Under the pieces are notes generated by a model that did not search any database, was not told the origin of the DNA, and was given only the letters and a program-made list of their open reading frames with translations. Below are positions 1 to 5,825 of a DNA stretch of 6,765 nucleotides, piece by piece. Source of the stretch: JACJXF01 sp964404825 (GTDB taxonomy: Bacteria; Bacteroidota; Bacteroidia; Bacteroidales; GCA-2748055); contig CAYOLQ010000158.1 of assembly GCA_964404825.1 (NCBI GenBank), forward strand, positions 1 through 6,765, given 5' to 3'. The translations under genes were made by a program, and so were the position numbers. Positions within the stretch are counted from its first letter, which is position 1. Each line of letters begins with the position of its first letter.

Positions 1-108
1 TTTTGTTAAAACTGTTTTTACTTCTATAGTTAGCAATTCTATTCTTGATATTCCCTCTCCACTTTCAATTTTCAAAAAATCAGCATATGGATTAGGATAT
101 ACAAAAAC
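1..108 (-). other. T9SS type A C-terminal sorting domain (partial)
   Basis: Residues from about 1087 of the large reverse-strand protein read VFVYPNPYADFLKIES, followed by GEGISRIELLTIEVKTVLTK at the window edge. The Tyr-Pro-Asn-Pro start, the F/L-x-I strand and the ISRIEL strand match the type A signal that sends proteins across the outer membrane by the type IX system in Bacteroidota. The domain usually runs about 70-80 residues, so roughly the second half should lie just left of the window. Its presence argues that the protein is released or attached to the cell surface after signal-peptide export to the periplasm. Confidence 0.85.
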
Positions 109-3100
109 ATCCTGTATACTTTTCTGAATATCCTTAACAGAACCGGTATTTATATTTTCACCTTTTTCAATAACCAGGATGCCCCATGGGCTTAATTCAG
201 GGATAGTAACCTCCGACCAATTACCGGCACCGCTAACCTCTAATTCAAGAGAATCAACCAGTTGTTTATAAGCAGCAGATTGGCCGGGGCCTCTTCTTTC
301 ACCCGGAGGCAACATGGTAATGGCATCATTTTCTGCAAGACTATGGGCTAAAGGATCATAAGGTTTTGGTGTAAACAGTTTGACCTTTAGCTTGTAACCC
401 GGAAAGAATGCATCTCCTTTAATCCGGAATTTAAAACTCCCTTTAGAATCCCAATCCACCAGGTGTATTACCTTGGGGCCTTCTTTATCACCAGGCTTAC
501 AGCGAACAATTGCAACTATATCTCTTAACGGGTCTGCAACTGAAACCGGAAAATCGCCATCATACCTCTTATCCGTATAATTCTTTAAAAGAACAGCTGC
601 GTCCTCATAGTCATCAAGATATTCAGACATGCCCCGGATAAATCCAAACATATCAGCGTATTCTGAAGGTAATCCAAAATAGCGGGGAGCAGTGGTTCCG
701 TCCTGGTAGGTATCAAATACGTCAAAAGGGATCTGGAAATTACCCCCACTCGCAGTCAAAACTCCTCCAAATTTCCTGATTACAGAAATTATCTGATCAT
801 TGGTATATTCCGGAGGAATCGTGCATGGCTTGGTAATGGTCAGATATTTCCCGAGTTCTCTTGCAGTTTTACACCAGCCGTAAATCTTAAGCGGATCTAC
901 ATCCCTAAACCAGGATTCAGCGTTTCCATATTCGAATGGTAAATGAACCTCATTCCATCTGGCTAAGTTGTTGCATGACCTGGTAATATGACGACCGGCA
1001 TACTTATCAATTTCTTTACCGATATGCTTATGGAATTCAGCCGAAAAACTTAACTGAAAGTTTGAATAGGCAATATACAACGTGGTATTCTTTTGTGAGG
1101 AGGCAACATCATCGGCCTGAACCCCTTTTGATATTAAATAATCCTTATAGTTGAAGTTTTCCAGGGAAGCTAATCCCAGTTGACCGGGAGTATATTTTTC
1201 TATTAAATATTCTGTGAAAGCCGGCATGCAATATTTACAAAAACATGATAAATAGCCCGAGGAATAGGGCTCATCACGTTGAATAACATCAGCACCCATA
1301 TCAATTAAATCTTTGTTATAAGCCAGATTCCCTTCAATAAAGCCTGGTTTATTCATACAACAAAATATCTGTGGATCTGGCCATTCTATCATCCAGGAAG
1401 GGATTGGGGCTGTTCCGTCAATCTTTTCCTGCCAGAGTTCCTGTTTTGGGATGGGACTATGAAACGTTGACCCGGAGCTGGCTGCACCAAATATAAGTCC
1501 CATATTTTTAACCTGCTCAATTTTTGCTTTATCTGTAGCATTAAAACCTATATACACCCACTCCATCCGTGTGGCGTGAAAATCTTTTATCGATTTAAAG
1601 CTGTCATAAGTGCCCGTTCTGAAATTAATATTTCTTAAAATAACATCGCTATACCTGGGAGACATAGGAGGAAAATTCCTTACTTGTGCCATTTCCTGTA
1701 CTTCCCTATCTCTTACCATCAGTTTATAATTCCGAACCGTCCCATCTTCGGCCACCACCTTCAAGTTAAAGTCATTCTGGACAAAAGCGACAGATTCAAC
1801 CGGCAATTGATAAAAATCAGAGACCGACCAGCTGGCAAGCGGCGCTTTTGAGAGCCGGGAAAATAAAGTTAATATGCTCGTTTTTTTCCGGATGTCTGAG
1901 ATAGTATCCTGTGAACCATTAATGGTGTAAATATCTGAAATTAAAGTTGCCGTGTTTTCCGGAGCAGGATTAACCTGAAGCACATATTTTTTTACATTTA
2001 TTTTATCCTCTGCGACCAGGCAGAGAGTATCACCGGATATAATTTCATTTACGGCAGGATGGTCTTTTCCATATTTAATATAACAACCTGCACCGGCAGA
2101 AAGGGATATATTTTTTTTAAAATCAAGTGTGTCTGTCCGGTATACTATTCCCGCGATTGTATCAATAAGTTGCCCTTTGGAAATATTATATATTGATGAA
2201 CTCAGTTCAGCTGAATGAAGCGGCTCATTCTGGGTCTTAATTATATATGTAAACGTATCCCTGCTATCGAATATAGTTAACAAATCACCGCTGTTAATAA
2301 TTCCCAAGGGATGATCCGGAACATGAACTACCTGCCAGTTTACATAATTTCCCTTTTCAAGGTTTTTCAGAAAATCCTTTTCAGGGGACATCCAGGGAAC
2401 ACCTTCAATTTTTCCGGAATCCGATTCAAACCCGGAAATCTGATACTCTGAAGAATATACTATAAATGAATTCACCATTAAATTAAAGGACCGATAAATA
2501 GTGCCCCTGGAAGTTAAAACATCTAACCTGTCACCCGTCTCAAGATAAGAATTGTTTTGTCTTTCAATTCCCTCCTTATTAAAGACTTTACGATTAAGTC
2601 CTGCGAATGAAAATCCTGAAAAAAGCTCTGAAACGGTAGTTTTCGATGGTATTTTCTCGATCCGGTACTTATATATCAACTTTTCTGAATAGGGTATACT
2701 TGAATAGATTTCGGTGGTAATTTCTCCTTTACCCGGGTGAAAACCAACATAGGTGGTCAGATTATTACCTGCCACTATCCATTCAGAATTATCGGCACTG
2801 GTTCCCCGTGAGGCATCCCAATCTGTATTTCCATGAGTAACCTCAGGCTTCCTGAGAAGGGTATATTGGTTAGTTGCAGCGGTAACTCCTGCTACATCCC
2901 ATGCAAGGCGCGGAGAATCATTTGGGTTACCCAGGATATCGATCAGGGTATCATTATAAAAAAGGCCGATGGTCTCATCACCATTATAAAACCTTAAAAT
3001 GTGCTGCCAGGGCTCGGGTTCTACTTTTTCATTCCATATGAGTAGTGTGTCAGCAATGCTAAGGACATTCTCGGGGCAAGTATTATTGGCAATGACATAA

Positions 3101-3366
3101 ACTGTCTTTGGAGCAAGAGTACCGGTTAAATTAAAGGTATATGCCGCATATGCATTTGTGAATCCCGTAAGCCATTGTGGACAAGTCAGAATTTTGTATC
3201 CTTCAAGATTCAGCGTATCATCTGAGGGATTATAAAGCTCAAGCCAGGCATAATTTGGGTTTCCGCCGCAATATTCTGAGATTATCAGGGATTGCTGAGC
3301 ATTGGTATGGTGAGTATTTGTAAATAATAAAAAGAAAACGACTACGGTTAACAGGTATTGTTTCAT
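1..3366 (-). CDS. Multidomain T9SS-exported putative glycoside hydrolase with lamin-tail domain and four cadherin-like repeats (C-terminus outside window)
   Basis: Probably a secreted or cell-surface carbohydrate-active enzyme; substrate unknown. The frame is open from ATG 3366 to the left edge (1122 codons), so the stop lies outside. A stop occurs 13 codons upstream with no other ATG between, which supports this start. Order: signal peptide 1-24 (hydrophobic LLTVVVFFLLF, likely cut after TNA); lamin-tail domain about 27-200 (LIISEYCGG, WLELYNPS, WDVAGVT, TLLRKPEVTHGNTDW, SEWIV), as in ExeM/NucH-type secreted nucleases; four beta-sandwich repeats about 231-551; TIM-barrel-like region about 566-945 with R697-D698-E699-P700, then C708-F-C710-x2-C713; beta-sandwich about 955-1070 (VIHLVDWDS); T9SS type A signal from about 1087 (VYPNP). 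No nuclease domain is visible, so the LTD is probably structural. The TIM-barrel call rests on motif layout remembered from uncharacterised glycosidase-like proteins; D698, E699 and E817 are candidate catalytic acids by inference. It follows the 5403-3454 gene by 87 bases, probably in the same transcript. Confidence 0.8.
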   Translation of the reverse strand, partial: MKQYLLTVVVFFLLFTNTHHTNAQQSLIISEYCGGNPNYAWLELYNPSDDTLNLEGYKILTCPQWLTGFTNAYAAYTFNLTGTLAPKTVYVIANNTCPENVLSIADTLLIWNEKVEPEPWQHILRFYNGDETIGLFYNDTLIDILGNPNDSPRLAWDVAGVTAATNQYTLLRKPEVTHGNTDWDASRGTSADNSEWIVAGNNLTTYVGFHPGKGEITTEIYSSIPYSEKLIYKYRIEKIPSKTTVSELFSGFSFAGLNRKVFNKEGIERQNNSYLETGDRLDVLTSRGTIYRSFNLMVNSFIVYSSEYQISGFESDSGKIEGVPWMSPEKDFLKNLEKGNYVNWQVVHVPDHPLGIINSGDLLTIFDSRDTFTYIIKTQNEPLHSAELSSSIYNISKGQLIDTIAGIVYRTDTLDFKKNISLSAGAGCYIKYGKDHPAVNEIISGDTLCLVAEDKINVKKYVLQVNPAPENTATLISDIYTINGSQDTISDIRKKTSILTLFSRLSKAPLASWSVSDFYQLPVESVAFVQNDFNLKVVAEDGTVRNYKLMVRDREVQEMAQVRNFPPMSPRYSDVILRNINFRTGTYDSFKSIKDFHATRMEWVYIGFNATDKAKIEQVKNMGLIFGAASSGSTFHSPIPKQELWQEKIDGTAPIPSWMIEWPDPQIFCCMNKPGFIEGNLAYNKDLIDMGADVIQRDEPYSSGYLSCFCKYCMPAFTEYLIEKYTPGQLGLASLENFNYKDYLISKGVQADDVASSQKNTTLYIAYSNFQLSFSAEFHKHIGKEIDKYAGRHITRSCNNLARWNEVHLPFEYGNAESWFRDVDPLKIYGWCKTARELGKYLTITKPCTIPPEYTNDQIISVIRKFGGVLTASGGNFQIPFDVFDTYQDGTTAPRYFGLPSEYADMFGFIRGMSEYLDDYEDAAVLLKNYTDKRYDGDFPVSVADPLRDIVAIVRCKPGDKEGPKVIHLVDWDSKGSFKFRIKGDAFFPGYKLKVKLFTPKPYDPLAHSLAENDAITMLPPGERRGPGQSAAYKQLVDSLELEVSGAGNWSEVTIPELSPWGILVIEKGENINTGSVKDIQKSIQDVFVYPNPYADFLKIESGEGISRIELLTIEVKTVLTK
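1714..2676 (-). repeat. Four divergent tandem cadherin-like beta-sandwich repeats within the large reverse-strand protein
   Basis: Four modules of about 68-78 residues lie head to tail: residues about 231-298, 303-378, 389-466 and 476-551 (DNA 2473-2676, 2233-2460, 1969-2202, 1714-1941). Each starts with a strand like S-x-I-Y-x-I and, in the clearer copies, ends with G-D-x-L-x-V plus an acidic turn and Y-x-L-x-V (for example SGDTLCLVAEDK...KYVLQV and KVVAEDGTVRNYKLMV). This is the pattern of the 'TVTAEDGT..TYTV' modules common in secreted Bacteroidota proteins. Copies 3 and 4 are most typical; copies 1 and 2 are weaker. They are probably spacers that hold the catalytic region away from the lamin-tail domain. 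The repeat is visible at protein level only, with no DNA-level duplication noticed. Confidence 0.65.
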
Positions 3367-3453
3367 TGACAGCTTTGAATTAGTTTTATTAAAAACATAT
3401 GATCAGTATTTTGACTGGGTTCGAAATTACGGCCTGGTTGTGCTTAAATATTG
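3367..3453 (-). other. Short gap between the two co-directional reverse-strand genes
   Basis: The 87 bases between the stop of the upstream gene (TAA at 3456-3454) and the next ATG (3366) are AT-rich. They show no GC-rich hairpin with a T-tract and no exact TAnnTTTG promoter element on the reverse strand. Both genes are therefore likely carried on one transcript. No Shine-Dalgarno sequence precedes the ATG at 3366, which is usual in Bacteroidota. Confidence 0.5.
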
Positions 3454-5403
3454 TTATTCACTTTTTTCATCCACCCTTTGTAATCCAATTACTTCAGTAG
3501 TTAATAAAATCCTGTTATAGATCCTCAGGTTCTTTATCATTTCCTGGTTTACTTCCCAAAATTCCGAACCATTTACATTGGTAAATTCGTGGCTGAAATA
3601 AACGGTTCCTCTTTCCCTTTCTTTACCCCCATCCTGAAATTCCTGGTCGATAACCATACTAATCAGCCCGGGATATCCATCAGTAATAATTGCAATCTGA
3701 TGAGGCATGTCAGGGGTGATTATACCTTTATTACTCAAAAGCGTAACAGTTTCCTTGCCATCACACATGGTAAACAATATTGTACTGTCAGCGAGCAGGT
3801 CAATTTTTATACCTTTGCCATTTTGCATGCCGTTAATTACACTGACAGGATATGAAGATGAATTTATCACCGCCTTAAATGAAATAGTAAATCCGCCACC
3901 TAAATTTAGTTCAGGTAAAGAGGGAGCGTTTATTTTTGGAGTATCCAGTTTTTTTAGGGTTAACAATGCATTTTCAGGTACTTGGGAAATTTGAACTTGA
4001 GAAGTCAGGATATTGATATACTCAGCCGGAATTTCGAATTTCCTCCATTGTGTTTTATCAGTCACTTCAGCAGTAATCTTGCCTGAGGATTGTTTTGAGA
4101 AGTGTGGTGTATTTAAACGTTCGGAAGCACCGTTTAAATAACCCAGCCTGTCTTTGCGGTACAAGAGGAGTTCGGGTTCGGATATATAGAAATCATCATT
4201 CTTAATTTCATAAGTACTCACATAAATAAGGTCTCTTCCTCCAAATTCATCAAAATCACTTAAGCTGTTATTGTAATAAGTTAAAAAGTTTTTATCGTCA
4301 GGCCCTTTAAAAAATGAATATGGACCTTGTGGGAATTTTACCGGACGCCCTGTCGGATTGTACCTCACTATATCGTTATTCCAGCTTTTGCCTTTATCGG
4401 TACTTTTGGCTATTCCGACGAAACCGTAAATGGTCCTGTGTAAGAAAAACCAAAGACTATCATTCATAATTATAGGAGAGAAACTACCTGCATTAGAGAA
4501 TTCGGGATGGCTTACGCCATGTTCCTCAGGAAACAGTTTTATTTCCAGGTCTTCAAGTCTGTCATTATTCATATAATTTACATACCTGAAGAAAAATCCT
4601 TCACCATTCCCGGTTCGGGTAATAGGCCCATGCTTTGTTGTCCAGCTGATCGCATCATCCCCTGAAAAGATCCTGGGTATCGGTACATTGTAGAGGACAA
4701 AATAATCTCCCTTAAAAATAGTTGAACGATCAATTTCGCTAACGGGTATTTTTAATTCATAGGCAGCAGAAAAATTACCCATTTCATCCACATAGCGAAA
4801 CACAATTTTGCCTACCAGGTGGGGATAAGTCCTGAACGGTTCACCTTTGTACCATCCCAGGAATGTAGCGATATCCAGGAAATCTGTAGGCTTCTTATCA
4901 TAATGCAGATCCTCCTTTGGACCCTTCAGGTACATATAATAAACCTGTCCGGTCTTGGGATGTCTGAAAAAACTGCCGTAGGTGGTCATAGGAGGTCCTT
5001 CAGGTTCAATATCATACCAATCACCCCAGGATTTTCCCATATCTGATGATCTCCGGGCAATTATATGCTGGCTTGGATGCCCTTCCCGGCTTCTTGCGAC
5101 GGTTGTTGTTTGCAACCATATTGTATCACTGATTTCGAATTTATTCAATCCCTCTATATAATCATACTTACTGGGGAGATCAGGTGTTTTAAGTGATAAT
5201 CCGAGTTTCCCGTTTTCAAATGCCCGCCAATCGGATCTTTGGGTAGAATCAGGAAATATATATGGATTTAAAGGGATTCCAACCTGTGATTTTAAAGACA
5301 GGTCTGATGTTTTTTTATTTATTACCCGACTGGTAATATAAAAACCTGAAGCTAATGCAAGAATTACTGCTATAATTAATAATAATTGCTGTTGTCTGTT
5401 CAT
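3454..5403 (-). CDS. Membrane-associated BNR/Asp-box (sialidase-like) beta-propeller protein with C-terminal LamG-like domain
   Basis: Likely a glycan-acting or glycan-binding envelope protein of the sialidase-fold superfamily; activity unproven. The hydrophobic stretch at about 7-24 (LLLIIAVILALAS) is either an anchor or a signal peptide cut after ALA at 18; there is no lipobox Cys. The propeller spans about 55-470 and shows two good Asp-boxes, S-x-D-x-G-x-x-W, at 119-126 (SSDMGKSW) and 334-341 (STDKGKSW). It also has blade-like strands such as FFLHRTIYGFVGIA, NFLTYYNN and RDLIYVSTYEI. Residues about 485-645 look like a concanavalin A/LamG-type jelly roll (GGGFTISFKAVI, and IKNLRIYNRILLTTEVIGL near the end). 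A full GH33 active site (Arg triad, Tyr/Glu pair, R-I-P motif) could not be assigned, so calling it a sialidase would go too far. There is no T9SS sorting domain. ATG 5403 is the only start: an in-frame stop lies 8 codons upstream. It is first in a probable two-gene operon with the gene at 3366. Confidence 0.8.
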   Translation of the reverse strand: MNRQQQLLLIIAVILALASGFYITSRVINKKTSDLSLKSQVGIPLNPYIFPDSTQRSDWRAFENGKLGLSLKTPDLPSKYDYIEGLNKFEISDTIWLQTTTVARSREGHPSQHIIARRSSDMGKSWGDWYDIEPEGPPMTTYGSFFRHPKTGQVYYMYLKGPKEDLHYDKKPTDFLDIATFLGWYKGEPFRTYPHLVGKIVFRYVDEMGNFSAAYELKIPVSEIDRSTIFKGDYFVLYNVPIPRIFSGDDAISWTTKHGPITRTGNGEGFFFRYVNYMNNDRLEDLEIKLFPEEHGVSHPEFSNAGSFSPIIMNDSLWFFLHRTIYGFVGIAKSTDKGKSWNNDIVRYNPTGRPVKFPQGPYSFFKGPDDKNFLTYYNNSLSDFDEFGGRDLIYVSTYEIKNDDFYISEPELLLYRKDRLGYLNGASERLNTPHFSKQSSGKITAEVTDKTQWRKFEIPAEYINILTSQVQISQVPENALLTLKKLDTPKINAPSLPELNLGGGFTISFKAVINSSSYPVSVINGMQNGKGIKIDLLADSTILFTMCDGKETVTLLSNKGIITPDMPHQIAIITDGYPGLISMVIDQEFQDGGKERERGTVYFSHEFTNVNGSEFWEVNQEMIKNLRIYNRILLTTEVIGLQRVDEKSE

Positions 5404-5564
5404 AATATTTTTGTTTAGTAAGAATCAATCAGAATATTACGGGAGATAGTCTTATTAATGAAATTACTGTATGGAATTAAGTATACCTCTAACTTCAGGT
5501 TGTTTTTACAATTAATGGAAGCTCCAAATGATTTATAAAAACGTAATCTGAACAATTATTTGAT

Positions 5565-5581
5565 GCTAATAATCTATTAGC
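5565..5581. promoter_or_regulatory. Perfect inverted repeat, possible operator
   Basis: GCTAATA-ATC-TATTAGC is a perfect 7-base inverted repeat with a 3-base centre, lying midway in the divergent intergenic region. A dimeric regulator controlling the reverse operon, the symporter, or both could bind here. A transcribed hairpin is also possible but would be weak because it is AT-rich. The regulator is unknown; no regulator gene lies in the window. AT-rich DNA can yield such repeats by chance, though seven exact pairs are worth noting. Confidence 0.3.
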
Positions 5582-5635
5582 TATCAATAAAAGAGAAAAG
5601 AATATCATATTTGTACTGATGATCAGAAAAAAAGA

Positions 5636-5809
5636 ATGCATATAAATCAGGATTTAAATGAATGGATTCCCGTAGGAAAGTATTTCAATCCTTTTCAACC
5701 ACCAGTATACCCAATTTTTTCAAATGTAATAATTGTTCAAATAGTTAATTTACCTGTTAATTCAGCAGTACATTTTCTAGCTAGAATCCTCCGTATTTAT
5801 ATCATTTGA
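5636..5809 (+). CDS. Doubtful 57-residue ORF just upstream of the symporter
   Basis: An ATG at 5636 opens a 57-codon frame ending in TGA at 5807-5809, 16 bases before the symporter ATG and on the same strand. The product begins MHINQDLNEWIPVGKYFNPF, and its second half is hydrophobic (VIIVQIVNLPVNSAVHFLA). I recognise no family. It has no Shine-Dalgarno sequence, its codons are A/T-rich like the surrounding noncoding DNA, and it overlaps a possible promoter element and a palindrome. A chance ORF in regulatory DNA is more likely than a gene; a small leader peptide remains possible. Confidence 0.12.
   Translation: MHINQDLNEWIPVGKYFNPFQPPVYPIFSNVIIVQIVNLPVNSAVHFLARILRIYII
5721..5728 (-). promoter_or_regulatory. 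Possible Bacteroidota -7 promoter element for the reverse-strand operon
   Basis: On the reverse strand this reads TACATTTG, an exact fit to the Bacteroidota primary sigma -7 consensus TAnnTTTG. A -33 TTTG at the usual spacing of about 20 bases was not found; the nearest TTTG (5738-5741) is too close. Use of this element would leave a leader of about 310 bases before ATG 5403, which is long. The match could be chance. Confidence 0.2.
5775..5786. promoter_or_regulatory. Perfect 12-base palindrome upstream of the symporter, possible operator
   Basis: TTCTAGCTAGAA is a perfect even palindrome centred about 45 bases before the symporter ATG, where a repressor or activator site would be expected. 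It differs in sequence from the inverted repeat at 5565-5581, so it would imply a different binding protein. No known operator consensus was recognised. Confidence 0.3.
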
Positions 5810-5825
5810 TAAAAGACTTTTCTGT

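Larger units (their letters stand above)
5404..5825. other. Divergent intergenic region, no convincing gene
   Basis: These 422 AT-rich bases lie between the starts of the reverse-strand operon and the forward symporter gene, so they should hold the promoters and operators for both. Visible structure: a perfect inverted repeat at 5565-5581, an 11-base odd-centred palindrome CTGATGATCAG at 5616-5626, a perfect palindrome at 5775-5786 and a possible reverse-strand -7 element at 5721-5728. A 57-codon ORF (5636-5809) is open but unconvincing. No clear terminator, tRNA or riboswitch was recognised. Confidence 0.6.

Noticed and set aside
1..3366. Possibility that the long reverse ORF is broken or frameshifted
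   Set aside because: Every codon from 3366 to 1 was translated; the frame is open and domain motifs run in order through it. It simply leaves the window before its stop.
3367..3453. Possible terminator or separate promoter between the two reverse genes
   Set aside because: No GC-rich stem with a T-tract and no exact TAnnTTTG element was found.
3589..3994. Two overlapping forward-strand ORFs (88 and 95 codons)
   Set aside because: They lie antisense within the 649-residue propeller gene, share no recognisable domain, and are explained as shadows of its coding frame.
4819..5046. Forward-strand ORF of 75 codons
   Set aside because: Antisense to the well-supported Asp-box propeller gene, with no recognisable family.
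3454..5403. Naming the propeller protein a sialidase (nanH-like)
   Set aside because: Asp-boxes mark a fold shared by many enzymes and binding proteins, and the GH33 catalytic residues could not be placed.
5458..5538. Forward 26-codon ORF beginning ATG AAA TTA
   Set aside because: Too short, no ribosome binding site, no neighbour relation and AT-rich codon use; expected by chance.
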